DNA of 64,000 bases from the NCBI GenBank assembly GCA_905116865.2, contig CAJHNH020007024.1, positions 152,001-216,000 of the forward strand. Reading direction: 5' to 3'. Made by a program: the position numbers and the translations under genes. This document shows, one piece after another, positions 36,311-47,994 of the stretch. Source of the DNA: Candidula unifasciata. Taxonomy: Eukaryota; Mollusca; Gastropoda; Stylommatophora; Geomitridae. Numbering within the stretch: position 1 is the first letter of the stretch; each line of letters opens with the position of its first letter. The notes below the pieces were generated by a model. That model searched no databases. It worked only from the letters and a program-made list of their open reading frames with translations, and was not told the origin of the DNA.

Positions 36311-36670
36311 GATGGAAACGTCATTTATTGCAGGGACTTTAAGGCTATAGACAGCCAGTGGGGTAATGTGATCACCAACACATGGGGAAGGTGGAAGGGG
36401 GGGGGTGTGGAATTTGGAGGAGGCCCTGGTATCTGCACAACTGGCATGTTTGAACGGCGGACATGTCAAAAGATTAGCCACCCGACCAGGTGACTCTGAG
36501 AGTGTGATTGACTTGGCTCTAGTGTCGCTCGCCGTCACTCGTGTTTGTAGATGGAGTACAGTGGGGTACTATGATAGCGACCACGTGGCCTGTGTAGTCT
36601 TCGTTGAGAAGAGCGAAAAGAGCAGTCCGATAAGCAGAGTACATACATTCCAGTATGATAACACAGGATA
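36311..36670 (+). pseudogene. LINE endonuclease, C-terminal half (broken)
   Basis: Continues the endonuclease: NVIYCRDFKAIDSQWGN stands where GDFN-H-WGN is expected, so the GDFN motif has become RDFK and one catalytic Asn is lost. After a frameshift in a G-run (36397-36405) it reads LATRPGDSESVIDLALVS and YYDSDHVACVVF, in which the conserved SDH motif is kept. It ends at a TAG near 36668. Confidence 0.78.
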
Positions 36671-37599
36671 GGATGTCATCAGCAAAGCTAGACGCTAAAA
36701 GGTTAATACCTCCTGCAAACAGAGAAAGAAACGGACTCAGCCATTGCGGTGGGATGAAGAGGTTGAAAGGGCATAAGTGAAACAGAGGCAGACCGTCAAG
36801 GTGTGGCCGAAGGCCAGGAAGAGTAGATTGTCACAGTTTGAGCTCCTGAGTGACCTGAAAGATAAAGTCAATAACACAACGATGGCTTTCAAGCAATGTG
36901 CAGAGCAGTTCAAGAATGAGAAATATAATGATTACTAAAAGAAGGTGAACTCTGCAGGGTCTCTTGCCACATTTTGGCGACATCGTCGGGCGATGAATGG
37001 CACCACACAATGTCGGGGTATCCTAGACTTTCAAAGCACAGATCTGATATGGCTAAAATCTGATGCAGATAAAGGGCAGACTCTCCTTGAGCGCTACTTG
37101 GACCAGACCGACTAGAAAGAAAAGGCAGCCAGACTAAAAGTTCAGTCAACACTTTCAGAGTTGTGTCAAAAGGCACAACTAAGTGACGATTTTAGTATAA
37201 CAACTGAGACCATACGAACAACACTCATACCTCACCAGGTCCCGACGGCATCCAGTATGCTGATATGCTGCAGACATCAACGGACGATATGTCAGAATTA
37301 TCAGGACAGTTCAGCATCAGAAATGGTCAGATCAGAGAAGAGTGGCTACACAGCTACCTACTATTGCTACCATAACCAAAAAAAAAAGACCATTCCAAGA
37401 TCAGTGGCTACGAATCATTACCATGCAAAACACTACGGGCAAGCTTTTGGAGACAACTGTAGCACATAGACTCGCTGATGACTTGGAAAACATGGCAGGC
37501 TACCATCCACACTTGGAGGATAGAGACGTAGCAAAGAGACGGCTCAAAAGCAGCAGTTTTCGTCTGTGAAGCCTATAAAGGTTTTTCAAGATGAGAGAA

Positions 37600-38400
37600 A
37601 AGGCATGTGCAGTTGCACTACTTAGAGGATGCGTACACCAGTGTATCATTTGAAAACTTGGTGCACATACTTCTTCAGCTTCAAGTATTTTCCTTCATCG
37701 CCAGCTGGGTAGCCGCAGCACTGTTTCAGAGACGAGTAATACTAAGGTGTAGTTGTTGTTCCTGAGAATCAATAACCATCAGGCCAGAATTTTCTCAAGG
37801 TTCTCCTCTGTCCTCTGTTCTTTTCAGAGTGTACATAATGCTGTTAACTAATCAGCAATTTTCCTTGAGTGGCATGACCTTGTCATTTGCTGATGACGTC
37901 TTGGTATACCGACATGGAAGAGATCGTCAAGAGATTGCCACTTTAATTCAGTGTGAACTTGATCGCATCTCTTCCTGGTGTGAAGATATCTATGCTCACG
38001 TAAACCCTTCAAAGGCCTCAGTAACGTTTCTCTTCTTAGCGAAGGCAAAATTACAAGCAGTGGAAAGCAGCGAGGAAATTTTGACGAGAACAAATCTGAT
38101 GACATACCTCGGAGTGAGGTTTGAATGCAGCCTGTCCTTCAAACAACATGTTGACCATGCTATAACAAAAGCACGCAAAGGCCTGTCAGCAAAGAGTGTC
38201 CTGTATGCCCCTTATATTGAGCAGAGACTGCTTCTGATTCTGTTCCAGGGACTTGTACTTTCTCCCACGAATATGCTCTAGCCATTCTCACTGTCAGCCA
38301 TACTCAGAATGAAAGACTAGAGAAGGTGCAAAAGAAAGCAATTATTCTGGGTCGCACTGGAGACACCTCTTGTGTAGCAATGAGATAACTTCTTGACTTC
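37600..38400 (+). pseudogene. LINE reverse transcriptase (broken)
   Basis: Motif A is degraded (YLEDAYTSVSFENLVHILL, about 37617-37675, expected LDLEDAYD). Motif B is EFSQGSPLSSVLFRVYI (37789-37838), and motif C is MTLSFADDVLVYRHGRD (37876-37926) with both Asp present. The thumb-side blocks WCEDIYAHVNPSKAS and TYLGVRFECSLSFKQHVDHA follow in the open frame 37829-38281. A frameshift lies before 37829 and stops follow 38281. The upstream linker is at about 36700-37550 in fragments. Confidence 0.82.
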
Positions 38401-38699
38401 CCTACCATGAACTACAGGATCAAAATCTGGAGGGCTTGTGCATACCTCAAGATAAGCTCAGATCTGAAGCACCCTTTGCACGAAATTTCTTTAGGAATAA
38501 GGGCAATAGACTTAAAAGAGGCAAATCATGGTTAGGTAGGGTAGAGGATGACATCATGCAAGTCTGCAGCCTTAATGATATCTATTCAGGTGATGAATGG
38601 ATACTAGCGTCTAAAGCGCATAATCTCACATTGTCCTGTGTCGTCACGCTGGAAAGAAGTTGTCGGTAGCAGAATCCCGTTGGTGTCCATGCCGATGTC

Positions 38700-39185
38700 T
38701 GCGCGCTTATCAGTGAGACAGATGTGGTGATCTTCAAAAAAAGGGGTCAGATATACGAGGACATAAGAGTGCATGTGCATTTACAGCTCGCTCTGCAAAC
38801 AGAACAGTTCAAGAAGCCAGCGGTGTCTTCTCCTTGACTACCAGCAGCGTGACGATGGAGGTGATTGAGGTGACACAAGCTTTCACGTAGCTAGAACCAC
38901 AGGACTATTCCCGCATGTGCGTGCTGAGTGATTCTTTGAACATAATCCGGCGGGTCAAGGCGGGCTGGTTACGCAGACATTGGATTGAGTCATTGCAAAA
39001 CTCTCCTATGTGTGCAGTTACCTTCATAGTTGACCTAGGTTGTTGCAGGTGTTGTTGATAGAGAAAGAGCTGATAAACTAGCAGGTGCCGCAATAATTGA
39101 AGATGGCAGGACCATGGATCACGCAGACATTGTCAAGGCACTAAAAGAGATAGGACGTTCGAAAAATGCTCTATCCCTCTTTTTA
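38700..39185 (+). pseudogene. LINE RNase H domain (broken)
   Basis: Recognisable blocks: CAFTARSANRTVQEASGVFS (38772-38831), TTSSVTMEVIEVTQAFT with the likely catalytic Glu, YSRMCVLSDSLNIIRRVKAG with the second Asp (38908-38967), WIESLQNSPMCAVTF, and after a frameshift VVDRERADKLAGAAI with the last Asp (39048-39095). The first catalytic Asp region near 38705-38770 is scrambled. There is an in-frame TAG at 38888. Loss of the first Asp region and the stops make it inactive. Confidence 0.75.
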
Positions 39186-39190
39186 CCGAT

Positions 39191-40429
39191 CTTTCCAGTG
39201 GTCACAACATGTTCCATTTTCCCTCTTCTCTAAACATGATAACTGTCTCCTTCTGATGTCTGTGATAAGTTGTCTTTGGGCTCCCGCCTCTTTCAAAACC
39301 TCTTGGTTGCTCTTTTTGGCTGTATACCATTGTTAAAATCCGCTCAAAGTGTTCTGCTGTCACATTGCTCGCAGCTGGCATCGCATCCGGCAATTCGGAA
39401 TTACCAAGTACCTTCGTGACTCCTAACCAACTCACACCGAAACTGTTTGTGCACCAAATATAAATAATTTATCTCAGTTGTTTCACTAGCGAAGAAAAAA
39501 TTTGTAGATTTATTCATATGTTATATTTTCTCTTCAAATTTGTTTTATTAAAATAATTTATTCTACCCCAGTTAACAGCGATGTTAACCCCGCCCACCGG
39601 GTTACTCAACTCTATAAACAAATTAAGACTAATTAACTGGGAGATGGCTGGAGTCTGGGATAAAGTTTACAGCAGCGACATACCTTACATTGCTGTTGAC
39701 TTTTGTCATGTTCCATACATTTCATGCCAGGCAATATGAGATAGTAAGGTCAGTTGCTTTCCTCTTTAAACTTTTCCCTGAACATTATTCAAATTGGTTA
39801 GTCCCCATCATCATGGGGCGTAAAGGGACGGAACTTTCCTGCCTGTCGTGGACATTGAACTTATACCTCTATTTTCGAAGGCATTCACATTAACTACTGC
39901 GCCACAATGCAGCTCTTGAAATGAAGAAAAATAAAACAAAAACAAAAAATAATCAGTGTAAGAAAGCCATGAACATGTCCAGTCTTGCCAGGTGTTTCTG
40001 TGGGAAGATTGGCGTAGAGTTTCAGGACATGCCACTCTTCTTTTCCAGATGTGTTGTATGTCCACAAATGTATTGTTGGCTGGGTAATGTAGAGTTTTGC
40101 TGTTGACATTAATATTCATATGGGTGGCTCGTGATCTCAACCACTGACAGTAAATGTGACTGCTATGAAACAAGAGTGTCCTGCTCTTACCAAATGAAGC
40201 TTCCAATTTATTTATGTCAACAGCTAGTCTCCTGAACACATGTTTAAATTCTACATGTTCGGCTGTCTCCTTCTAATAGGAGTTGGCATCTCTGGCTTTG
40301 TAATTTAACGGCTACATGTAAGTCGGGCTTTAATTCGACAGGAGCTTCCAGGCTGACGTTAAGACGAAATTAGCAAACTGCTAAACGTACATTTGATAGT
40401 AAATGAGATTTGATGTCTAAACAACGGAT
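39191..40429. other. No gene seen; a tRNA-like SINE relic at about 39815-39910 (minus)
   Basis: The reverse of 39815-39910 reads gtggcgcagtagttaatgtg (A-box-like) and tataagttcaatgtccacg (B-box-like). Otherwise there are only unsupported short frames on both strands. Confidence 0.4.
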
Positions 40430-40485
40430 CAAAATTATCGCACACGGGTAGTAACCCATAAGCGCTCCGTTTACTTTTAACTTAA

Positions 40486-42015
40486 CCCTTTCGCTGCCAT
40501 GGACGAGATAACTCGTCTGCCCGGCAGACTGCTAAAGACGAGATAACTCGGCTGCAATTTTCTGTGCCCTCACTGCTAAGGACGAGATATATCGTTCTGG
40601 ACATTTTTTTACAGATTGCTAAGGACAGTAATTCTTAGGGGTGAAATAGCAATACACATTAACTTAATCTGATCAAACTGACCCGTTTACATACAATTAA
40701 AACCCTTATCAAGTGAGTTTAGGCGTATTAAGATGCATTTCACGTTATCCTGTTTCTTTGTTACCATAGAAGCATTGTCGGTGATCGGTAATTTTTTTGC
40801 CCTGAAATATATTTCTGGTTTTGCGTTAGTCTAAATTTTTTTTTTTTAAATACCAAATAACAAGAACATTTGTTTAAATAAAGAAGAATTAATTGAGTTT
40901 CTTTTAAGGAGTAGTAGTAAGGATCACTTTGAAACGTGTGAGTTATATGAGCTGGGTTATCTTCGCGGCACGCCGGCGGACACGTGTACTTCTGGCTGTG
41001 AACAAGACTGACCAGTGACCATATGACCTAGCTATCTACATCGACTGGATTTGAAACGGATCCAAAATAATCAAGAAAAAGATATGGTCACGTACTGACG
41101 TGATGATTAATATTAATGTTAATTATATACTATACAACTGACATAAATGTGTTTGTCTATTAGAGTGTACAACACTGGTCTTTTTTTCAATTCATAGTTT
41201 CATGTGAATTTCTATTGTAGTTGGTATCACGTCTGCGTTACAATCGAAAGGTCCAGCCTTCAACCCCTACGTGCCGTTTTTTTTTTTTTTTTAGTAAATT
41301 ATTTTAAATGCAAATTTTAAATTTAAGCTGTTAGCATTTTCGGCAACAGATAACCAAAGTAATAATTAATTAAACATTTTGTCACGTGCGTTCAGGTGGA
41401 TTTAGATGCTTTACACGTTATGTGAAGCGTGGTTGGTGTACTGTGCACATTCATTATATAAAGTTGTTGTGGGGAAAAACACACCTGTTGCCGAATTTCA
41501 CTTAATGTTAGTAAGAGAAATTCTACATAAATATTGCAAGGAAAAGAGAAAAAGTGTAGGAGGACAAAAAAGTGAAGATCTGCCACTTCGTTTAGTACAA
41601 AGGCATTTCCCTTCAATAAAAGAGTCCGTAACATCGCAGAAAAAATTCCCAACCAGAAAGTGTGTTGTATGCGCAAAAAGCAAAAAACGACGGAAAACCA
41701 AATACATGTGCAAGGAATGTGATTTGCCATTGTGTGTCGCACCTTGTTTTGAAATATTTCACACACAAAGATATTATTAATAATAATAAAAACCATGTAT
41801 TTGCTTACTAGAGTGTTTTGTTTTTGCTTTGTAAGTTTGTAGTGTTTTCTTTTTGTTAATGAGTTTTCACGGCGTAGTAATAGCGCGTCTGACTTGTCAG
41901 CGCAAAGTTCAACCACACGCCTTCAACGATTTTTTATTTTAGGTGAACAATTTTTACCCCGTGCCGCAAGCGCGTCTTCTGCTTTTGAAGGAAAAAACGG
42001 TTTTCAGCACAGGGG
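40486..42015 (+). mobile_element. piggyBac-family transposon relic with TTAA target duplication
   Basis: Begins ccctttcgctgcc just after TTAA and ends ...cagcacagggg just before TTAA. Read inward from the right end it starts cccctgtgctg, so the termini match as CCC-T--GCTG. TTAA target choice and CCC-type ends are diagnostic of piggyBac. Near the left end the motif gacgagataactcg (palindromic GACGAG/CTCGTC) occurs three times within about 95 bp (40502, 40539 and a degraded copy near 40579). Only the C-terminal part of a transposase remains (41406-41780). T-runs and SINE-like scraps lie near 41230-41290 and 41870-41935. Confidence 0.8.
41406..41780 (+). pseudogene. piggyBac transposase C-terminus with Cys-rich domain
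   Basis: The open frame encodes EFHLMLVREILHKYCKEKR, then LPLRLVQRHFPSIKES and a Cys-rich end: TRKCVVCAKSKKRR, KYMCKECDLPLCV, APCFEIFHTQRYY and a stop. This matches the C-terminal Cys/His zinc-binding domain of piggyBac/PGBD4-like transposases, which helps bind transposon ends. The DDD catalytic core (normally several hundred residues upstream) is missing. The first ~25 residues of the frame do not look family-like, so the ATG is probably meaningless. The surviving domain is well preserved and has an intact stop. Confidence 0.85.
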
Positions 42016-42185
42016 TTAAGCCTGAGTCCGAAGAAGCTCAGCACAGTGCACAGGCTTTGTAGTACTGGCGAGGATCCTGAAATATTTTAGTTAGATTTTC
42101 AAATCTAAAGTTTGCCTGGGCAGCGGCGTTAGGCTACTTTTTTCGATTTCCAACTGCCAAGGAATTTTTTTACGTGCGCAGAGGT

Positions 42186-42420
42186 CCATAGACTCTGCTG
42201 CTGCTGCTGTTGCTGCTTTTGATTCTTCTTCTTCTTCTTCTTCTTCTTCTTCTTCTTCTTCTTCTTCTTCTTCTTCTTCTTCTTCTTCTTCTTCTTCTTC
42301 TTCTTCTTCTTCTTCTTCTTTTTCTTCTTCTTCTTCTTCTTCTTCTTCTTCTTCTTCTTCTTCTTCTTCTTCTTCTCTTCTTCTTTGTCTTCTTCTTTTC
42401 TCCCTCTTCCTGGTGCGATC
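42186..42420. repeat. (TTC)n microsatellite with CTG-rich start
   Basis: A gctgctgctgctgttgctgct start at about 42196-42217, then roughly 50 TTC units with a few interruptions to about 42375. The minus strand is purine-only GAA. Confidence 0.95.
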
Positions 42421-42799
42421 ACAGAAGACAGACCCGAATACTGTTCCGACCATCAACGAAGTTGTATACCAGCGCGCCAATGGGCCACCAGGTCGCCGAT
42501 GCGTGCTCTCTCAATCTTGTTGTGCCTCTTATTGCCTATACCAGAACTAAAAGAGACAGACGAAAAAGCAATGCACTTGGTAGACTCAGTACTCTATACT
42601 GTTGTACTTTTTGTTTGCGCCTGTCTGTCTAGATCAGTGGTTTCCAAAGTTCACGGGTCTGATGACGTTTACAAAAAAAGAGGGGGGTGGGGGGGGGCGG
42701 AGGAAGGGGGAGAGGGAGTCAAGCAGTTTTGAAATTAAGTGCATTTGTTCCTGCCATAATCAGGCAACTAACATGTATTTCAATGTAATTGTCAATAAG

Positions 42800-42940
42800 G
42801 GGATTCGCCGTGGTCTAGCGGCTAGACGCTAGCTTTCGGTTCCGAATATCATGGGTTCGCTCTCCGACAAGGCCTTCTCTATTTATAGGCCAAACAGGTC
42901 AACGGGGATGCAAGAATGGAGTCCCACTGCGTCCACAGTT
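42800..42940 (+). repeat. SINE-A' head (second head subtype)
   Basis: gccgtggtctagcggctagacgctag is the A-box region (shown here over its full 26-base span at 42808-42833) and catgggttcgctctcc the B box. The same subtype heads the SINE at 52321. The body is short or diverged. Confidence 0.65.
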
Positions 42941-43516
42941 TCTACCTAAGAGATGTATACGCAAATTAAATTACAGTTTCATAAATTTTCGACATATTTT
43001 ATAAAACTATACGTAATTTTTAATGTAAATAAGTGTGCTATTTACTTATTACAATAAAGGCTCTTACAGACAAAGAAAAATGCTTTTGCTACAGTCAACA
43101 TGAACATAAACTCAATAACGTTTGGATATAAACTGAAAGTTATTCCAGCAAAAGTAAAGAAATATCAGTGCTAACTCTTTGATTCTGAGAGGGTATTGTT
43201 GCATCAGAGAAGCCTGGGAGGAAGGGGTTGGGAAGGGGGGGGGGGGAAGGGGGGTGTGACAGTTGTACATTTTTACATGTGCAATAACTTTTCACCCAGA
43301 GCATTTTTCCTAACAGCACTAAATATTTATCCTCAAGGTACAAACAGCACAAACAAATTTGTCCAGTTTCATCTTGTTGGATGAAATCAATTCCTTATCA
43401 TTGCAAATGTTTTGGTAAATGTTTAAAAATACATCACAAATATTTCCGAAAACTGTATGCAAAAACGCGTACAAGTATCATGAATGGTATGTTATTTTAA
43501 AGGTAATTAAAGCGAA
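42941..43516. other. No gene seen; G-run at about 43234-43246
   Basis: AT-rich sequence with short frames only. Confidence 0.4.
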
Positions 43517-44010
43517 TTAAAAAAGACCATATAACTGCAAATGCTGTGCAACATACACATATCCAACACAAAATTCCCCATATTGATAACGGATCTCGTT
43601 GTTCAAAACAGTGCCTGGAACAAGACTAAAGCCCAAAAGTAGATGAAAAACCAGAAGTTTCTGCCAGTGTTCGCGAAACAGAAGCCAATTTACAAAAATC
43701 AACACAGACCGTACAACTGCAAATATGCATAAGAGGTAGATGAAAAACCAGAAGTTTCTGCCAGAGTTCACAGCCAGTGTTCGTAAAACAGAAGCCAATT
43801 TACAAAAATTAAAACAGACGGTACAACTGCAAATATGTACACGAAGTAGATAAAGAGCCAGAAGTTTCTGGCAGAGTTTACAGCCAGTGATCGCGAAACA
43901 AAAGCCAATTTTCAACAATTAACACAGACTGTACAACTGCAAATATGCATAAGAAGTAGATGAACAACCAGAAGTTTCTGCCAGAGTTTACAGCCAGTTT
44001 TTGCGAAGCA
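43517..44010. repeat. Tandem repeat, unit about 109 bp, four-plus copies, carrying the SINE-E motif
   Basis: The landmark ccagaagtttctg starts at about 43651, 43748, 43859 and 43968. The first spacing is short by about 12 bp (a missing gagttcacagcc); the others are 109-111 bp. A partial unit lies at 43521-43560. The minus strand of each unit contains ctgtaaactctggcagaaac then ttctggttgttcatctac, the dispersed SINE-E motif. Confidence 0.85.
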
Positions 44011-44403
44011 TAAGACGCATGGTTGAGGTTTAATATTAATAGTGTACTTCTACAACATATAATTTTACTGTTAGTCAACAATTAGTAAAGAGGCAAAGAG
44101 TGACTTGCTGTGAGAGGTTAGTTAATAAATTAAATATAATTTTTATCCACTTACCCAGAGCTCCGAAATATCTTGACATTATTTATCCACAGTTTAGTCG
44201 CACTATTTCTACACAGTCAGTATGAAAGCAAAATCGTGTATATCCACTTCACAATATCCGCTTGTCGATGTGTAATACAAATACATTCGGAACACAGAAC
44301 TTCGTAAGCACATTAAAATGTTACACGATGCAACACATGGAAAGGGCTTCCAGTAACCAGTTTCCAATGGAACTCCATTCAAAAAGTGGGTCATTTAGTT
44401 GTG

Positions 44404-44572
44404 AGGCACAATTAGAGACGGCGTTGGCCTAGCCTTGAGTGAGTACCGGGTGCAGTCTTAGGAAGTAAAGGAGGCGTGCCGTTGGTCTATAAAATATTCG
44501 TCTAGCCTTATATACCCAATACGCCTGAAATCGTGGGAAAGTGGCCTTTACTTATTTTTTTTTTGAAACTGG
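44404..44572 (+). repeat. SINE-A body fragment
   Basis: Contains ctagccttgagtgagtaccg, ggaagtaaaggaggcg, gccgttggtctataaaata and caatacgcctgaaatcgtgg, the body and 3' end of SINE-A. It ends in a T-run. Confidence 0.7.
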
Positions 44573-44924
44573 AAATGTCAACAAACTATTTTTTTTTTTT
44601 AAACTGTTTATAATAAATAAAAGCCAATAACGTATTTACGTTACAGCGGTTGGCGCATGCAAACATTTGATTAACATGGTAAAACTAGCATCTGTTGATA
44701 TGCAGACAACACATTCTGACCAAAAAGTATCTCCATACTTTCTGTTTCACGTCTTGCGTAATCTATTGTTCTCCACGTTCAAGTCACATTTTAAGTTAGG
44801 GCCGTGAGAAGTGTTGGGGGGTGGGGGGGGGGCGCCTGCATGGGGTTCTGGTTATATACTCAAGGGGGCGTTGTGGCCCTGCGATATACTCATAGGGCGT
44901 TGGAATCTGTCCATATACTTAAGG

Positions 44925-45215
44925 GGATATGACATTAAACAAAAGTTGGAGACCACTGGTCTGATTGACATTATGCCAGCTACTTGTATGTTATACGACC
45001 ATATCACTTCTGCTACGAGATTTGAAAGGGAATGGCTAGAAATTCCTAAAGGTTTTCCTGGACAGCACCATGTAAAAATGGATGTGGAGGGGAGGGGAGT
45101 AGGGTTAGGACTAGTGTTAAATGAATGGCGAGTACTACTAAAAATAACCATAAACTTCTATGCTATGAGACGTTCTGGGGATTTTCATATTAAATCTCGA
45201 GGCTAACGTAATGTG
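44925..45215 (+). repeat. Interspersed repeat F, copy 2
   Basis: Matches 21545-21760 in the ggttttcctggacagcacca block and the tctggggattttcatattaa block. A 131-codon frame over it has no domain and owes its N-terminus to a G-run. Confidence 0.45.
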
Positions 45216-45294
45216 CTTATATGAAATTAAAGAACCTTATGTCTGTATGCCTGTTTGTCTTTCTACATTTATGTCTAACTAAACTTAATTGCAC

Positions 45295-45485
45295 GTCCTT
45301 TACAACACGTTGCAGAAACAACCCTAGAATGTTTCACTGCCGTGGTTTTTATAGGCAAATTTACGTCCAGTAATTTGCCATTGCTTTCTAGACTGTCGAA
45401 ACCAACGCAACAAATTCGTCCGCAGCGTGGATCTAACCTGGCCTTCCTGGCATTACAAAGAGCATTCGCAACACTTAAACTACAG
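45295..45485 (-). repeat. SINE-B copy, diverged, minus strand
   Basis: Reverse blocks match SINE-B: gcaatggcaaattactggac, a gcctataaaaaccacggc segment and ggttgtttctgcaacgtg. The tRNA head (aatgccaggaaggccaggtt) is recognisable but decayed. Confidence 0.65.
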
Positions 45486-46299
45486 CGCCAACCCCTGTCT
45501 CACTATTCACCCAAAACACGCCCACCCATTAATTCATTCATCTATTTATCCGTCCGTCATTCTAGCCCACTCGTCCAAATGTCTATATATCTATATTGCC
45601 CCACATTCACAGTGCGCGCGCACACACACACGCCGCTAACACACACAAACAAACACATGCATAAAGTATCTTTTACAATTTCCCCTATGATTGTTCCCAC
45701 TAAATACACCAGTCATTATGTAATAACTTTGTAAACATTACTACTTTGAATGCTTCAGGCCGTCCCCAAAATTCTTTCCTTCTGCTTATGAAACCTGTCA
45801 CCTTGCTCAAGGCTTTCACTACTCGTTGCTGGTGTTGGCATCTTCCGTACCCGAGCGCGGCAAGCAAACCACACTATAGAAAACGAGTGCAGTGCGTGAG
45901 CGTTCACTGTGCGGTTTCGACCAAAACTGGCAGAAAAGCCTTATTAAAGCAAGTCTGTCCTGCGCGCTGACGTCTTTTGTTCTGAATCATTCAAATTGTG
46001 AAGCTTGCGTTTGGGACGGTACCTCAAAGCGTGTCGGATTCGCCAAACGACGGCTACTTGAATACATGTTGCTTGTGAAAATGATTTACTTAAGACCACA
46101 ATCACGACACTACCAACGGATAAAGAATGTGTTGTAAAACTGTTGAATTCCTGTGACATCGGATGCTGTGAAAATTACTACACTGATAATATATCAGGTA
46201 TTGATGATTCAAGTCAATGTTGTCTTAATCAGATTGTATGTTCTGCTAGATAACTGTGTTTGTTGTCTTAAGTTCATTTGGCACCTTGTTTTGTGTCTT
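45486..46299. other. No gene seen
   Basis: Short (CA)n at about 45620-45655. Frames at 45746-46137 show no known domain. Confidence 0.4.
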
Positions 46300-46460
46300 T
46301 CCAGACGATATTGTTTGTTAAACTAGGCTATTGGAAGGCGTAAAAATCACAGCCTATGGCGATGGCGAGTGTGACTAGCAAGATCTGCCCCAGTAAAGTT
46401 CAACCACAATTATAGGATGGGATTTTGGGACCGTTGCTGTCATCATCAGTCCTTAATGTC
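46300..46460 (+). repeat. Interspersed repeat G, copy 2
   Basis: See copy 1 at 1275-1450; shares ccagacgata, gatggcgagtgtgacta and gatgggatttngg in order. Confidence 0.45.
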
Positions 46461-46861
46461 CATATTTTGGTCGTCCAGAGTGAGTAGGTAACATACTCTT
46501 TTCATGCTATTGACACATCAAGCTTGTAGTGCTAAACAAGTTCTTTTTTTAAATTGACAGTCGGCACTCCAGGTGTGATATTGTTACATCAAACTGGTCG
46601 CTTTTACCTACCATGACATTTTCTGGTACCTATTGTAAGTTGAGGCGACTTGGAAACCACATCAGTTATTAAAATATCCACAATACGGTCCTGCAGTTCT
46701 CATATATTGCCCTAATGTTATATAACTGGGTTTGTTTAGTTGACTTTTATTGTTATATCATGTTGATGATTATTATATACCGGATATTTATTAGATTATT
46801 GTTTGTAAAAATTAGCTCTGAATCGTATTTCTCTCTAAGACAGTAAAGACTTTAATTGAAT

Positions 46862-47485
<624 letters not shown>

Positions 47486-47994
47486 TTCCCTTTTAAATGA
47501 GCGTTTGGCACGCTGTGCACTTTACATTTGCGATGTGATATCTGCAACTTTCGACCCACAACATTTGATTTCAGCACACCCTTAATTATTATCCTTTTAC
47601 CACCTTCTTCTTTTCTCTACCCCTGGATTACCTCAGCGTCAGGGGAGGAAGAAATCTTTGGAACGCGTCCTTCTGTTCGCTTCTCATATAGTACCTTTTA
47701 GTGTCTCCTATATTTTCGCGGTCGATAAGCTGCGTAGTCTACCTCTGGCTCTTTTTCAACTGTACAGCATTGCATGTTTGGTGCCCTGTCTGTTTCCAGT
47801 TGTGTTACATGGCCAAGTCATTTGACCTGTTGTCTACTGATAAAGTTCAGTATTTTACCAAATGCTTGCGGAAAGACAGTTTGTATCTTTTGCCCATTAA
47901 AATAGTTTCTTGTCAAATAAATGTAAATGACAACAAAGTCATGAACAGATGCAGTGAGTGAAACCAACAGCTGTTTATGTTTATTCAGCGGATA
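47486..47994. other. No gene seen
   Basis: Frames such as 47701-47961 have no recognisable domain. No repeat match was established. Confidence 0.4.

Larger units (their letters stand above)
35292..39190 (+). mobile_element. Decayed LINE encoding endonuclease, RT and RNase H (I/Jockey-group-like)
   Basis: Plus-strand relics in the order AP-like endonuclease (35440-35756 and 36311-36640), linker, RT (about 37600-38330) and RNase H (about 38730-39180) give the EN-RT-RNH architecture found in I-group and some related non-LTR elements. The copy is about 3.9 kb including a 546-bp RTE-C insertion. It has many stops and frameshifts and lost catalytic residues. Clade assignment is inference from domain order. 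Confidence 0.8.
40430..42185 (-). repeat. SINE-D body, minus strand, split by a piggyBac relic
   Basis: 40430-40485 (gcacacgggtagtaaccc, gcgctccgttt) and 42016-42185 (aagcctgagtccgaag, gcgttaggctac, ttttacgtgcgc) together reproduce the intact SINE-D at 47995-48300. The break lies at a TTAA, now duplicated at 40482-40485 and 42016-42019. The tRNA head end is lost near 42185, where a CTG/TTC microsatellite begins. Confidence 0.8.

Noticed and set aside
44811..45206. 131-codon frame starting in a G-run
   Set aside because: Lies over repeat F, which recurs at 21.5 kb without this frame.
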